Source: Tepidibacter formicigenes DSM 15518 | GTDB lineage: Bacteria; Bacillota; Clostridia; Peptostreptococcales; Peptostreptococcaceae | Direction: 5' to 3' | NCBI RefSeq assembly: GCF_900142235.1 | Contig: NZ_FRAE01000011.1 | Location: forward strand, 1 to 37,667 | DNA length: 37,667 bases | Shown: one piece after another, positions 7,606 through 15,967 of the stretch | Layout of the letters: the number at the start of each line of letters is the position of its first letter | Numbering within the stretch: position 1 is the first letter of the stretch | The notes under the pieces: model-generated | Told to the model about the DNA's origin: nothing | The model's database searches: none | What the model saw: only the letters and a program-made list of their open reading frames with translations | Made by a program: the position numbers and the translations under genes

Positions 7606-8601
7606 TTATATTAATAAATGCGCTATAGCATTAAACATATAGCCAACTAAAATAATTGCAACTCCTGTAATAATAACAAATATTTTTATTAGCTTAGGCT
7701 TTATTACTTTTCTTAATAAAATCATTTCTGGAAGTGATAAAGCTGTTGTTGCCATCATAAAAGAAAGTGCTGTTCCTATTCCTACTCCCTTAAGAATTAA
7801 AGCTTCTGCTATAGGTATTGTTCCAAGGGCATTGGAATAAAGTGGTATTGCAAATACAACTGCAACAATTACTGCAAGAGGATTATGTGGTCCTGCATAT
7901 TTTGCAAGAAGTGGTGCTGGTGCCCATCCATGTATTAATGCTCCAATTCCTATACCAATTATTAAGTAAATCCATATTCTTTTTATTATGTCTTTTACAT
8001 TTTGAATAGCAAAATCTATTCTTTGCTTTCTTGTTAACTCTTCAATTTCAGATTCTCCCATTTTTATTTCGTATACATATTCCTCTACTTCTTTTTCTAA
8101 CTTAAGACTTCCAATTAATATTCCTCCAACTACTCCAACAACTACTCCTGTTATAACATAAGCTATAGCTATTTTCCATCCAAATGAAGCTAAAAGTATT
8201 GCAAAGGCTGCTTCATTCACAATTGGTGATGTAATCAAAAATGAAAATGTTACTCCTAATGGTATTCCAGCTTCAACAAACCCTATAAAAAGTGGAACAG
8301 ATGAGCAAGAACAAAATGGAGTTACAATTCCAAGAAGTGAAGCCATGATATTTCCTGTAACTCCACTAAATTTTTCTAATTTTTTCTTTGTTTTTTCTGG
8401 TGGAAAATAACTTCTAATATATGATATTGCAAATATCATTATTCCCAAAAGTATTATTATCTTTATAGTATCATAAAAGAAAAAATGTATACTTGATCCT
8501 AACTTTGATGCCATGGAAAATCCAAACACATTTTCAACAAACAGTCTTACTAAATTGTCAAGCCATTTAAATTGAAGAATTCCATTAAACCATTCTAACA
8601 T
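7606..8601 (-). CDS. ArsP/DUF318-type permease
   Basis: 331 residues with about eight hydrophobic helices in two halves around a charged cytoplasmic loop (VEEYVYEIKMGESEIEELTRKQ). The family signature TPFCSCSSVPLFIGF in the first half, followed by SFLITSPIVNEAA, is intact. The second half has YSNALGTIPIAEALI and MMATTALSLPEMILL. Relatives such as ArsP export trivalent organoarsenicals, using the Cys pair; others are uncharacterised YraQ-type permeases. The arsR start lies just upstream and a mini-thioredoxin downstream. Substrate is inferred from context as a metalloid or soft-metal compound. Confidence 0.88.
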   Translation of the reverse strand: MLEWFNGILQFKWLDNLVRLFVENVFGFSMASKLGSSIHFFFYDTIKIIILLGIMIFAISYIRSYFPPEKTKKKLEKFSGVTGNIMASLLGIVTPFCSCSSVPLFIGFVEAGIPLGVTFSFLITSPIVNEAAFAILLASFGWKIAIAYVITGVVVGVVGGILIGSLKLEKEVEEYVYEIKMGESEIEELTRKQRIDFAIQNVKDIIKRIWIYLIIGIGIGALIHGWAPAPLLAKYAGPHNPLAVIVAVVFAIPLYSNALGTIPIAEALILKGVGIGTALSFMMATTALSLPEMILLRKVIKPKLIKIFVIITGVAIILVGYMFNAIAHLLI

Positions 8602-8602
8602 A

Positions 8603-8914
8603 TTAATTTCCCCCTAACTTTTCATTTATTTCTTTTATATTATTCACTAACATCTGCTCTATAATGTCTATAGCCTTAAGTATTTCAATGTTTTTAATAC
8701 TATAGTGCATCCATAATCCATTTTTTTGTGCATTTAAAATTCCTGCATCTTTTAATATTTTTAAATGTTGTGATAAATTGGATTGGCTAAATTCTACATC
8801 TTTATTTAATTCGCATACACATAATTTTTTATCACTTAGTTTTTTTATAATTTTTAATCTTATAGGATGGGCTAATGCTTTAAATATTTTTACTTGCATA
8901 TTATCTAAATCCAT
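8603..8914 (-). CDS. ArsR-family winged-helix repressor
   Basis: 103 residues from MDLDNMQ; the ATG was chosen because AAGGAGG precedes it. The helix-turn-helix region reads FKALAHPIRLKIIKKL...SQSNLSQHLKILKDAG and is followed by the wing. The metalloregulatory LCVCEL at the start of the recognition unit carries the two cysteines that bind As(III)/Sb(III) in ArsR, but the third Cys of the E. coli type is absent. The gene ends two bases before the permease open frame, so the operon is arsR-permease-redoxin. It should repress its own promoter and release it on metalloid binding. Confidence 0.9.
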   Translation of the reverse strand: MDLDNMQVKIFKALAHPIRLKIIKKLSDKKLCVCELNKDVEFSQSNLSQHLKILKDAGILNAQKNGLWMHYSIKNIEILKAIDIIEQMLVNNIKEINEKLGGN

Positions 8915-8972
8915 TTTTATCCTCCTTTTCCATATGATACATCCTATGAGTATATAAGTATTTTCTAATATA

Positions 8973-9001
8973 GTTATATAATATGCCAAACACATTGTCA
9001 A
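8973..9001 (-). promoter_or_regulatory. Sigma-A promoter of the arsR operon
   Basis: On the minus strand TTGACA is followed by 17 nt and TATAAC, a near-consensus housekeeping promoter about 60 nt before the arsR start. The AT-rich DNA just downstream is where an ArsR operator would lie, but I saw no clear dyad. Confidence 0.75.
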
Positions 9002-9004
9002 CAT

Positions 9005-9163
9005 ATATTTAATTGATTTTATACTTAAACAATAATAAAATATTTATATTTTTATATATTGTATACATAAATTTAGTTATATTCTTTGAAGGGAAATATA
9101 AAAGCAGTTAATAGATTTTAAATACTATCTATTAACTATACAAGTGCAAAAATACTTCAATAA
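9005..9163. other. Gap between arsR promoter and transposase remnant
   Basis: AT-rich DNA with no gene I can support. The 5' part of the following transposase should be here but cannot be traced, so a deletion or replacement is likely. Confidence 0.4.
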
Positions 9164-9941
9164 ATTTCCATACTTGCTTTACTTTCTTGTGATAGTTTAG
9201 TTTTACCTTATTCAATAGAAATTTATGATAAAAATAATATGAGTAAAATAGAAATAGTTTCTAATATAATTAAATCACTTCCAAGGCCAGTTAAAGATGG
9301 ATATGTTCTTTGTGATAGCTGGTATAGTTGTAAAAAATTATTCGATGCATCAGCTGAATCTGGATACACATATATTGGAGCTATTAAAACAAATAGAGTA
9401 ATCTATCCAAAAGGTCATGAACGATTAGGGGCTAAGCTTAATAAGTATGCCTGTAGTTTAGATAAAGAAGTCTTCGACTTAGTCACCGTCAAAGGCAAAG
9501 AATACTATATTTATAACTATGTTGGTAAACTAAACGATATAAAAAAAGTATCAATAGTATTAAGTTATCCTAAAGGCTCATTTCATGAAGATGGATATTT
9601 AAAAGCATTTATTTCATTAGATACATCATTAGCACCTTTAGATATATTAAATCAATACATAGACAGATGGATAATAGAGTCATTTTTTAGAGATTGTAAG
9701 AAGAATTTAGGATTAAATGGTTATCAAGTTAGAAGCCAAAAAAGTATTATAAGATACTTAATAATAATGTTAATAGCTTATACTTATTCCAAATTATATT
9801 CAGGCGTAGCCTTTAATTTCAATACTGGATTTAGAAAAAATGCAGAACGATTTAAGAAAATCACAAGTTATTAGCATCTATAATGCCGCAATAAAAGGTA
9901 AGTCTATTAATAAAATTTTTGAGACCTTGAAAATTGCATAG
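9164..9941 (+). pseudogene. IS4/IS701-like transposase remnant
   Basis: Starting after a TAA at 9161, the frame reads IEIYDKNNMSKIEIVSNIIK and continues with DGYVLCDSWYSCKKL, which holds the second catalytic Asp. Then come IDRWIIESFFRDCKKNLGL, which holds the catalytic Glu, and YQVRSQKSIIRYL. This is the C-terminal half of a DDE transposase of the DDE_5 / IS4-like group. The N-terminal third with the first Asp is missing. A frameshift near 9862 ends the main frame at 9874, and the shifted frame continues VISIYNAAIKGKSINKIFET to a TAG at 9939-9941. The element is dead. Its right end abuts a broken acetyltransferase gene, which it may have interrupted. Confidence 0.85.
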
Positions 9942-10044
9942 AAATCCTTTTGCCTATTCGATTGTAAAAAATTTCAAGTAAAATTGCACTTTTATATAGT
10001 AATAAATAAAATAAATACTATAATCAAAATCTTTTTTTCATTTA

Positions 10045-10180
10045 CTCCGAATTCTCCTGTATGAGCAATTCTTTTCTTTGATCCCCCTGAAAAGTTTAAA
10101 TTTCCTATGATTTTCCCATCTATCTCTGCTACTATAAATAGAGTATTATTTTTATTTCCTTCATAAACCATCCCCCCCAC
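10045..10180 (-). pseudogene. Fragment of a GNAT acetyltransferase
   Basis: A central slice of about 40 residues reads LFIVAEIDGKIIGNLNF then SGGSKKRIAHTGEFGV. It is the beta-strand region that precedes the acetyl-CoA-binding motif of RimJ/RimL-like N-acetyltransferases. Both the N-terminal helix and the acetyl-CoA-binding part are missing. The similarity stops after GEFGV, and the frame then runs into low-complexity hydrophobic sequence to 9992. The break faces the transposase remnant, which is consistent with IS-mediated deletion. Confidence 0.7.
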
Positions 10181-10227
10181 AATATTTTTTTATTTTTGTT
10201 AGTATTATTAGTTTTATGATTATTTCT

Positions 10228-10734
10228 TTAATATAGTATTTTCTCAAAAGCTACTCTTTTACTTCTATCTTCTAAATAAATTATTCCACAATACTGAAAT
10301 TTGTTTTTCTCAAGTAACTTTTGCATAGATATGTTTTCTTCGTGTGTATCTACTTTGATACTATGTACACCTTTATTTAAACAAAGCTGCTCTACATTTT
10401 TGATAATCTCAGATGCTACTCCTAATCCTTTATAATTTTTATTAACAGCTATTCTATGAATAACTGCATATTCATTATTACTAATCCATTCCCCCTCATA
10501 AATGGAGTCATATGTTTTTTCTCCATCAAAACAAACCGCTACAGTAGCAACAATATTATTGTCTCTTATCAACACATAACTATTTTTATTAGCAATATCA
10601 CTGCTTATTGTTTCAACGTTAGGATAATTATCCTGCCATTGATTAATCCCATGTTCTTTAAAGTAAACTTGTGCCTGTTTAATAATGTTCATTATATCAT
10701 TAATATCTGTTTCAACTGCTTTTCTAAATTCCAT
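10228..10734 (-). CDS. GNAT-family N-acetyltransferase
   Basis: 168 residues and apparently intact. The fold order is visible: N-terminal MEFRKAVETDINDIMNIIKQ, strand VLIRDNNIVATVAVCFD, and then the acetyl-CoA site VIHRIAVNKNYKGLGVASEI. The pyrophosphate-binding G-x-G and a helix follow, then the C-terminal VDTHEENISMQKLLEKNKFQ. It would acetylate a small amine or a peptide N-terminus; the substrate is unknown. AAGGAGG precedes the ATG. Length is normal for the family. It is not related in detail to the fragment at 10045-10180. Confidence 0.88.
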   Translation of the reverse strand: MEFRKAVETDINDIMNIIKQAQVYFKEHGINQWQDNYPNVETISSDIANKNSYVLIRDNNIVATVAVCFDGEKTYDSIYEGEWISNNEYAVIHRIAVNKNYKGLGVASEIIKNVEQLCLNKGVHSIKVDTHEENISMQKLLEKNKFQYCGIIYLEDRSKRVAFEKILY

Positions 10735-10797
10735 TTCATATCCTCCTTGAGGTTATATATTTATATTAACAATTATACTATATTTAATATGTAAAAC

Positions 10798-10832
10798 TAA
10801 AGGAGTAGATTTTTATATTCTCTACTCCTTTT
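10798..10832. terminator. Inverted repeat, possible terminator
   Basis: Arms AAAGGAGTAGA and TCTACTCCTTT with an 11-nt loop and a T run on the plus side. No plus-strand gene precedes it. On the minus strand it lies between the oxidoreductase terminator and the acetyltransferase gene, so it may act as a second stop or a leader hairpin. Confidence 0.5.
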
Positions 10833-10898
10833 TTATAATGAATAGGAAATTATAATCCTTTTAAATTGTAGATAAATATAATTTCCGTTATGAATTTC

Positions 10899-10940
10899 AA
10901 AAAAGTCTACATTTAAAATCTTTAGACTAAAGACTTTTTT
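10899..10940 (-). terminator. Terminator after the oxidoreductase remnant
   Basis: Outer arms AAAAAAGTCT and AGACTTTTTT enclose an imperfect inner stem. The T-run on the minus strand suits termination of the gene ending at 10946. Confidence 0.7.
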
Positions 10941-10945
10941 ATAAT

Positions 10946-12021
10946 TTATATTAACTTTTCATCATATATGTTCAAAAGCCCTACTTTTTTAACTCTTTCA
11001 TATAAAACTTGTTTATCTATAGAATATAAACCTTTTTCCTTCATTCTTTCAAAATAAATTGATCCTGCAAATGTAAATCTTAATTTATTTCCATCTTCTT
11101 TGTGCATCATTTCATTTGAGTAAGATATCATATCTCCTGTTGTTAAGTTAACTGGAAGTTGCAAAAGAGGAATCCCTATTATATTTCTAACACTGTTGTT
11201 CCCTGCTAAATATCCTGTAACTATTGCTTCAGTGTGCCCAACATAGAATCCACTTTTTTCTCCTGCAACAAATAAATTATCTACCCCTATTACCTTCATG
11301 TTGTTATCTCTTGGAGCAATAGATAAATACCTTATAGAATTTCCAAGACCAGCTGAATATGGATCTTCAAATTTAGCATTTTCAAATCCTTTTATTTTTC
11401 TAAGTTTTTCTAATGGATAAAAAGGTGCCATAAGCTTTGCATGGCCTGTATCAAGAAGAACTATATTTTTTGCAAAAGCATCAAGTGCATACTGCTGACA
11501 TACTTTTATATCTAGTTTTCCTTTATTAATTTGTTCTTTTGGTAATGATATTACAGCTACCCCTTTATTATTAAGTTTTTCTCTTATTTCCTTACTTAAA
11601 GACTCCTTATTTAATTTGATAGATCCACTAAAAGCTCCATAAGTTCCATTTTTTCTTTGTCCTATCATATCCTCGATTCCACATTTTTTTGTTATACTTA
11701 CTCTTCCTCCAAAAGATGGACATCTTAAAACACACATTGAGCATCCATTTCCGTACTTAAGACAATTTCCCATAGGTCCTGTAGATCCTGTAGTCTCTAT
11801 AAAGGAATCTCCTTCTATTTGTGTTTCATTTTGAAGAACAACTGCTTTTATTTTTTTATCTTCCATTTTCACATCTACAACTCTAGAGCTAAAAAGTATC
11901 TTTATATTCATATCTAATATTTTTCTTCTTACAGCACTTTCAATCAAAGTAACATCATATAGGCTTGCATGTACACGGTTTGTAAAATTGCAACATTGAC
12001 TAAAAGTGCAGTATTTACATT
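10946..12021 (-). pseudogene. FAD-dependent oxidoreductase of the GidA-like group, N-terminus missing
   Basis: The frame is open from a TAA near 12020 down to the stop at 10946. It already matches the family before any start codon (NRVHASLYDVTLIESAVRRK). Visible blocks are the Cys cluster NGCSMCVLRCPSFGG and the FAD-ribose / substrate region VDNLFVAGEKSGFYVGHTEA followed by IVTGYLAGNNSVRN. The N-terminal Rossmann GxGxxG that binds the FAD ADP moiety is absent. At about 360 residues it is well short of a complete GidA-like flavoprotein. I infer a 5' deletion; the remaining 330 codons are undamaged, so the loss is recent. A TTG at 11947 could be read as a start but has no convincing ribosome site. 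Confidence 0.75.
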
Positions 12022-12299
12022 AGAAGATGAAAAATATAAATTATCTCATCATAATACTATTGAAAAACGTATAAAAAAATTAAGTTTCTTTTATTTCTAT
12101 TTGCCATGGAATCTTTAGAGTATCAAAACTCATTGTATCAGACTTAAATCAGAAAAACTAGTTCTTTAACATAACCCAAAGTGCGGAAGAACCAATTAAA
12201 TTTTACCACTAACAATATATCAACCTAATTCAAAAATCTGTTTAAAAAATACTTTTTATTAAACACTCTTTTACTTGGCATAAAACTAAAAATTAAATA
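12022..12299. other. Gap with small plus-strand remnant
   Basis: No intact gene. A plus-strand open stretch ending at a TAG near 12119 encodes LEDEKYKLSHHNTIEKRIKK and a hydrophobic end, with no start codon and no recognised family. The remainder is AT-rich with no clear signal. Confidence 0.35.
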
Positions 12300-12731
12300 C
12301 TAATAATTTATATCTAACCTATATTCTTTTTCTCCTAAATTTTGAGCAAATCTCAATAAATAACCATCTGGATCCATAATTAAAAATTCTTTCTGACCCA
12401 TTAATTTATTATGAACTCTATACCAATTCTCTTGTATTTCTATTTTAATTGAATAATCATTCGTTTTTATGTTTTTGTATAATTCATCAATGTTATCTAC
12501 TTCTATTTGAAAGTTAATTCCTCTACCAAAAGGATATGATAAATTTCCAGTCTCCCAATATCGATTTATCTCTTCAATCATGATTTGAGAATCATTTAGT
12601 GATAATAAAGCAAACTTATCCTCTTTTCGTTCATACTCTAACTTAAATGAAAGAATATTTAAATAAAAATATAGACTTCTGTTTATATCTGAAACAGATA
12701 ATTCTGGTATTAACGCATTAAATTTAAACAT
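12300..12731 (-). CDS. VOC-superfamily protein (bleomycin-resistance/glyoxalase-like)
   Basis: 143 residues from MFKFNALIPEL; this ATG follows AAGGAGG, unlike the upstream alternative. Two beta-alpha-beta-beta-beta units are visible. The first is PELSVSDINRSLYFYLNILS with FALLSLNDSQIMIEE, and the second is INFQIEVDNIDELYKNI with EFLIMDPDGYLLRFAQ. The length and the single fused VOC fold fit proteins that sequester glycopeptide antibiotics or act as metal-dependent lyases or dioxygenases. The terminal Glu metal ligand of the enzymes is not evident (it ends LLRFAQ), so a binding protein is more likely. It is monocistronic, with no related neighbour. Confidence 0.82.
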   Translation of the reverse strand: MFKFNALIPELSVSDINRSLYFYLNILSFKLEYERKEDKFALLSLNDSQIMIEEINRYWETGNLSYPFGRGINFQIEVDNIDELYKNIKTNDYSIKIEIQENWYRVHNKLMGQKEFLIMDPDGYLLRFAQNLGEKEYRLDINY

Positions 12732-13112
12732 AATAATTACCCTCCTTTCCATAGTAATATGCAGATATAACTACATTTTTACTTTTACATTTAGGACTCT
12801 TTCAATACCACTCATTTAAAATTATAAATAAGATAAATAAAATGTTAAAAATACTTATTAAAAAATATGCTATCCTCCTCTTTAGTTCAAATTATATAAA
12901 ATAAATATATTAATTTTAAAAGTATATCAATTTCTTCCTTTAAAAACAAAATTAGTCCTAAAATTAAATGTTATAATCATTTTACAATTTCATCCATATA
13001 AATTCAATGAAAAATAATATTTCTTTCACTTTTGATGAGCTTATAGATTATTTTTTTACTTAAGAGTTTATAAATATTCAAAGTTGATCTTTTAATATTT
13101 TTTTAATATTTA
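12732..13112. other. AT-rich intergenic region
   Basis: Very AT-rich DNA between the divergent VOC and MerR-fusion genes. Apart from the MerR-type promoter at its right end, I see no gene or strong hairpin. Confidence 0.5.
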
Positions 13113-13143
13113 TTGACCTTTACCTAAGGCTAAGGTTTATACT
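13113..13143 (+). promoter_or_regulatory. MerR-type promoter with 19-bp spacer and central operator
   Basis: TTGACC (13113-13118), a 19-bp spacer and TATACT (13138-13143). The over-long spacer holds a dyad centred on 13126 with the form ACCTT-N2-CCT-N-AGG-N2-AAGGT. Both the spacing and the dyad are the hallmark of promoters twisted into activity by MerR-family activators. It lies about 30 nt before the MerR-methyltransferase gene, so autoregulation is expected. Confidence 0.9.
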
Positions 13144-13175
13144 TTTAATTGAAAAAGTTATTATGAGGTGAAGAA

Positions 13176-14222
13176 ATGAAAAAACAGTACAGTATAAATG
13201 AAATAGCACAAATCTTAAATATATCAACAAATAAACTTAGATTTTATGAAAAAAAAGGATTAATTAATCCAGTAAGAGATGATACTAACAACTATCGTTA
13301 TTATACCGAAGAAAATTTAGTAAAAATTCAAACTATACTAATGTATAGAACATTAAATTTAACTATAAAAGATATACAAAACCTAATGAAAAATTGTACC
13401 AAGAACAATACAATAAATCATTTTTATAATCAATGGGAAGTAATTAATGATGAAATGCAAAGAATGAGATTAATAAAAACATGCCTTGAAGAGACAATGG
13501 ACTTAATATATGAATCAGATGAATATAATTTTCTTAACAGTATAATAAAATCTGTTAAAAAACTTAATGATATTCAAAAGATAAAAAATAATTGGAAAGA
13601 TAGATGGAATTTTGACAGTTGGGCTAAAACATATGATGAATCAATAAAAGAAAACAAAGGAAAATTAAAAATTTATAAAAATTATGAAAAAATATTAGAT
13701 GAGGTTTTTAAAAAAGCTATAGAAAATACGAAAAATGATATGAAATTATTGGAAATAGGAGTAGGAACAGGTAACCTAGCAAAGAGATTTTTAGAAAAAG
13801 GTTACAATATTATTGGAGTAGATCAATCTAGAGAAATGCTTAATATTGCTAAAGAAAAATTTCCTAAATTAAAGCTAAGACTAGGAGAATTCTTAAAACT
13901 TCCTTTTGAAAACAATGCTTTTGATTGTATTGTATCTAGTTACGCCCTACACCATTTAAATGATGAAGAAAAAAAAATTGCAATAAAAGAGATGTTACGA
14001 GTTCTTAAATTAGATGGAAAAATAATAATAGGAGACTTAATGTTTGAAAATAAAAAAAATAAAAAAGAAATTTTAGATAGCTTTACACAAGAACAGATTG
14101 TTGAAGTTGAAGATGAATATTACTCTAATATAGATTTTTTAAAAGAGGAATTTAAAAAACATGGTAAAAAAATCAACTATACTAGAATTGATCAGTTAAA
14201 CTATGTAGTTAAATTCTATTAA
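13176..14222 (+). CDS. MerR-family regulator fused to a SAM-dependent methyltransferase
   Basis: 348 residues. Residues 4-70 form a MerR winged helix: YSINEIAQILNISTNKLRFY, then EKKGLINPVR and NYRYYTEENL. Residues 80-135 form the dimerisation helix. From about 145 the protein becomes a class I methyltransferase beginning WNFDSWAKTYDESI. Motif I is LLEIGVGTGN (191-200), the acidic residue after strand 2 is in VDQS (215-218), motif IV-like is FDCIVSSYALHHL, and post-motif is LKLDGKIIIGDL. In MerR activators this C-terminal position normally binds the inducer. Here it may bind a methylatable small molecule or SAM itself, or be a true enzyme. GAGGTG precedes the ATG. No target gene other than itself is evident nearby. 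Confidence 0.9.
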   Translation: MKKQYSINEIAQILNISTNKLRFYEKKGLINPVRDDTNNYRYYTEENLVKIQTILMYRTLNLTIKDIQNLMKNCTKNNTINHFYNQWEVINDEMQRMRLIKTCLEETMDLIYESDEYNFLNSIIKSVKKLNDIQKIKNNWKDRWNFDSWAKTYDESIKENKGKLKIYKNYEKILDEVFKKAIENTKNDMKLLEIGVGTGNLAKRFLEKGYNIIGVDQSREMLNIAKEKFPKLKLRLGEFLKLPFENNAFDCIVSSYALHHLNDEEKKIAIKEMLRVLKLDGKIIIGDLMFENKKNKKEILDSFTQEQIVEVEDEYYSNIDFLKEEFKKHGKKINYTRIDQLNYVVKFY

Positions 14223-14364
14223 AAGTAGATTCTCTTTTATTGATTTCATCTAATACTCGATATATATTTTTTCTCCATAATAAAATCTCATAATATACCT
14301 CTGTGAATATAAAAGTATTCATTATAATATATTCACAGGGACTAGTATAATGTCTTTAATCAAG
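14223..14364. repeat. Gap with inverted repeat
   Basis: Between the MerR fusion and the HIT remnant. CTGTGAATAT (14301-14310) and ATATTCACAG (14329-14338) form a 10-bp stem with an 18-nt loop. No T run follows on either strand, so a terminator call is weak. No gene is seen. Confidence 0.5.
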
Positions 14365-14455
14365 TTACCTTACTACTTTTAGTTCAATTCTATGTCTTTT
14401 TGTTATAATAAGCATATGACCTTTATTAACTGGGTATTTATTGCTGTAAGTCCAA
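14365..14455 (-). pseudogene. HIT-family protein remnant
   Basis: A minus-strand frame ending at TAA 14365-14367 reads NKYPVNKGHMLIITKRHRIE. This resembles the 'P.N.GH.LIIPKRH' strand that begins the HIT domain of nucleotide hydrolases/transferases. The catalytic HxHxH and the N-terminus are missing. It overlaps the tail of the helicase remnant in another frame, so two broken genes meet here. Confidence 0.5.
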
Positions 14456-14901
14456 GCATAAATTTAGGCTTAAAATAGTTAATTATATTTTGATAATTAT
14501 TTGAAATTCATCAACTACAATATAATCAAAATAATCTTTTTTAAAATATTCTTCATTTAAATATATATCTTTCCCTAATGTTTGAACTGTTGCAAATAAT
14601 ATATCTACATCTTTATTTCTAAGGTTATTCATAAAAAATCCTGTTTTTAAATTAGGTCTTACAGTTTTGTATGAACCACAAATTTTTTCCAAGTATTTGA
14701 ATACTTTTCAAGTTCCATATCATCTACTATTATAGAGTTATTATAAAATAAATTTTCAAAAGTATTCTTGTAATAGTCAAAATCATCTTCATGTCCATTC
14801 TTAGTTATTCTGTAATTCCATTCTATACCACTAGTTAAAGCTGATTTTGGTATATTAGATAATGGAGAAGCTTTTAAATATTTAAATATTAAATTAGACA
14901 A
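14420..14901 (-). pseudogene. DEAD/DEAH-box helicase remnant with internal deletion and frameshifts
   Basis: Pieces of a superfamily II helicase occur in three frames. At 14901-14659 the frame has ALTSGIEWNYRITKNGHEDD then FDYYKNTFENLFYNN, which resembles the nuclease-to-helicase linker. At 14692-14483 it has DVDILFATVQTLGKDIYL with FDYIVVDEF, the Walker B / DEAH region. A further shift gives NYFKPKFMLGLTA, motif III. The ATP-binding motif I region is deleted and the C-terminal helicase lobe is missing. The gene is dead. Confidence 0.75.
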
Positions 14902-14985
14902 AGAAGATCTTTTAAATAAAAGGATTGAAAAAAAGAAACTAGAGGTGGATTTGATAAAAATATAGTTCTTAAGAAAGTTTATTAA

Positions 14986-15014
14986 TAGGAAGAGTAAATA
15001 ATTTACTCTTCCTA
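14986..15014 (-). terminator. Inverted repeat, possible terminator
   Basis: Perfect arms TAGGAAGAGTAAA / TTTACTCTTCCTA with a 3-nt loop. It overlaps the stop codon of the remnant frame at 15012. The tail on the minus strand (TTAATAAAC) is only weakly U-rich. Confidence 0.55.
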
Positions 15015-15289
15015 CAATTCTTTCATAATCATTATATCTTCTTTTGTTAATGTTTCTGTATCTGAATGATTAGTTCCATAAGTTCTTTTTGCATTAAATT
15101 CTTTCCCTGTATTTACATCTATAATTTTAAAAATAGTTCCTATTGAAATTATATTTGTTATCTTCTTAAACCAAGTCCAATTAGAAATTCTGTTTTTTGT
15201 AGTCCCTCTACTTACATGAGTTATTGTTTCTTCTATCTTATTTAATTCAGCTAAAGTATACTTTCCTGCTTATGCCAAATACATATTTT
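15012..15289 (-). pseudogene. Remnant of a secreted-protein C-terminal domain
   Basis: An open minus-strand frame of 86 codons with no start codon ends at TAG 15012-15014. It begins immediately after an in-frame TAA at about 15272. It reads AGKYTLAELNKIEETITHVS, later GTIFKIIDVNTGKEFNAKRT, and ends TLTKEDIMIMKEL. The 'IDVxTGxxFxxxRxxGxNHxDxExLTKED' pattern resembles a conserved region of clostridial wall-associated proteins, but I cannot name the family. MYLA precedes the TAA in frame, so a nonsense mutation or junction inactivated it. Confidence 0.45.
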
Positions 15290-15297
15290 GAATGTAG

Positions 15298-15558
15298 CTA
15301 AAAAAATAAGAATACCTTTTTACAAAGCATTCTTACCTTTGCATTTTTAACCTGAACATATCCTTCCTCATTATTAAACTTAAATATATATATTCCTTCT
15401 ATTTTATTATCAACCAAAATTCTTTGTACTGTTTTATTTTCCATCTTTATAACTACATATTTTTTATCCATTTATGTACTAATTTTTTCAACAAATATCA
15501 TTCCTCCAATGCTAATAATTAATAATAATAAAATAATAATTATATCTCCTCTTTTCAT
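15298..15558 (-). pseudogene. NusG domain II-like membrane-anchored protein, nonsense-mutated
   Basis: AAAGGAG precedes an ATG whose frame reads MKRGDIIIILLLLIISIGGM, an N-terminal membrane anchor typical of NusG_II-domain proteins. An in-frame TAA occurs at 15472-15474. The same frame then continues MDKKYVVIKMENKTVQRILV and NNEEGYVQVKNAKVRMLCKK, the beta-barrel part, before a TAG at 15298. The normal DCPDKxC-type Cys region is lost. The function of the family is unclear. It is broken by a point nonsense mutation and a 3' truncation. Confidence 0.75.
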
Positions 15559-15692
15559 GTTACATAACTCCTTTAACTTATTTGTTGAATATATATTATG
15601 TTTGTAGGTTTTACTACATTAGTTGATTCATATCTTCCATATAATATACAAATCAAGCTAGTATTTACTATATCTTGTTATCTATAACTTCT

Positions 15693-15800
15693 CTATTCCA
15701 TAAAATGAAGAACAGAAGTTGCCATTACTGCCATGGCTAATAATGTGAATTTTAAAAAAACTATAAACTTTTCATAATTATTTTCTTTTTTATATTTCAT
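15693..15800 (-). CDS. 35-residue single-pass membrane protein (copy 1)
   Basis: The sequence starts MKYKKENNYEKFIVF and continues LLAMAVMATSVLHFME: a basic N-terminus followed by one hydrophobic helix. GGAGGGG lies 7 nt before the ATG. A diverged copy (15 N-terminal-half substitutions or fewer by eye) lies at 33762-33869. In both places the gene sits about 165 nt downstream of a Met-rich secreted protein gene. Conservation of start, stop and ribosome site in both copies argues that it is real. Function is unknown; a small membrane partner of the Met-rich protein is a guess. Confidence 0.7.
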   Translation of the reverse strand: MKYKKENNYEKFIVFLKFTLLAMAVMATSVLHFME

Positions 15801-15895
15801 TACAACCCCTCCTTATTTTTGACATCTATTGTATTAAATCCATTAAGACTGTAACATATAATGCAATACCATTTGATTATTATAAAGAGTATTAA

Positions 15896-15923
15896 ACCCA
15901 GCATATTAAAAATATACTGGGTC
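15896..15923 (-). terminator. Hairpin after Met-rich gene (copy 1)
   Basis: ACCCAGCATAT / ATATACTGGGT arms with one mismatch, located between the Met-rich gene and the 35-residue gene. The same element occurs at 33965-33990. The weak U tract suggests partial termination, letting some transcripts reach the small gene. Confidence 0.55.
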
Positions 15924-15967
15924 TATAAATAATATTAACTATAATATTTTATAGTTTTTTTAATAAA

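Noticed and set aside
8985-9001. Sigma-54 promoter upstream of arsR because of TTTGGCATATTA
   Set aside because: No GC occurs ten bases after the GG; the TTGACA-17-TATAAC promoter overlaps it and explains the sequence.
14860-14968. Plus-strand fragment DLLNKRIEKKKLEV as a Fic-family remnant
   Set aside because: Only about 25 residues of low complexity, no catalytic motif; resemblance too weak to list.
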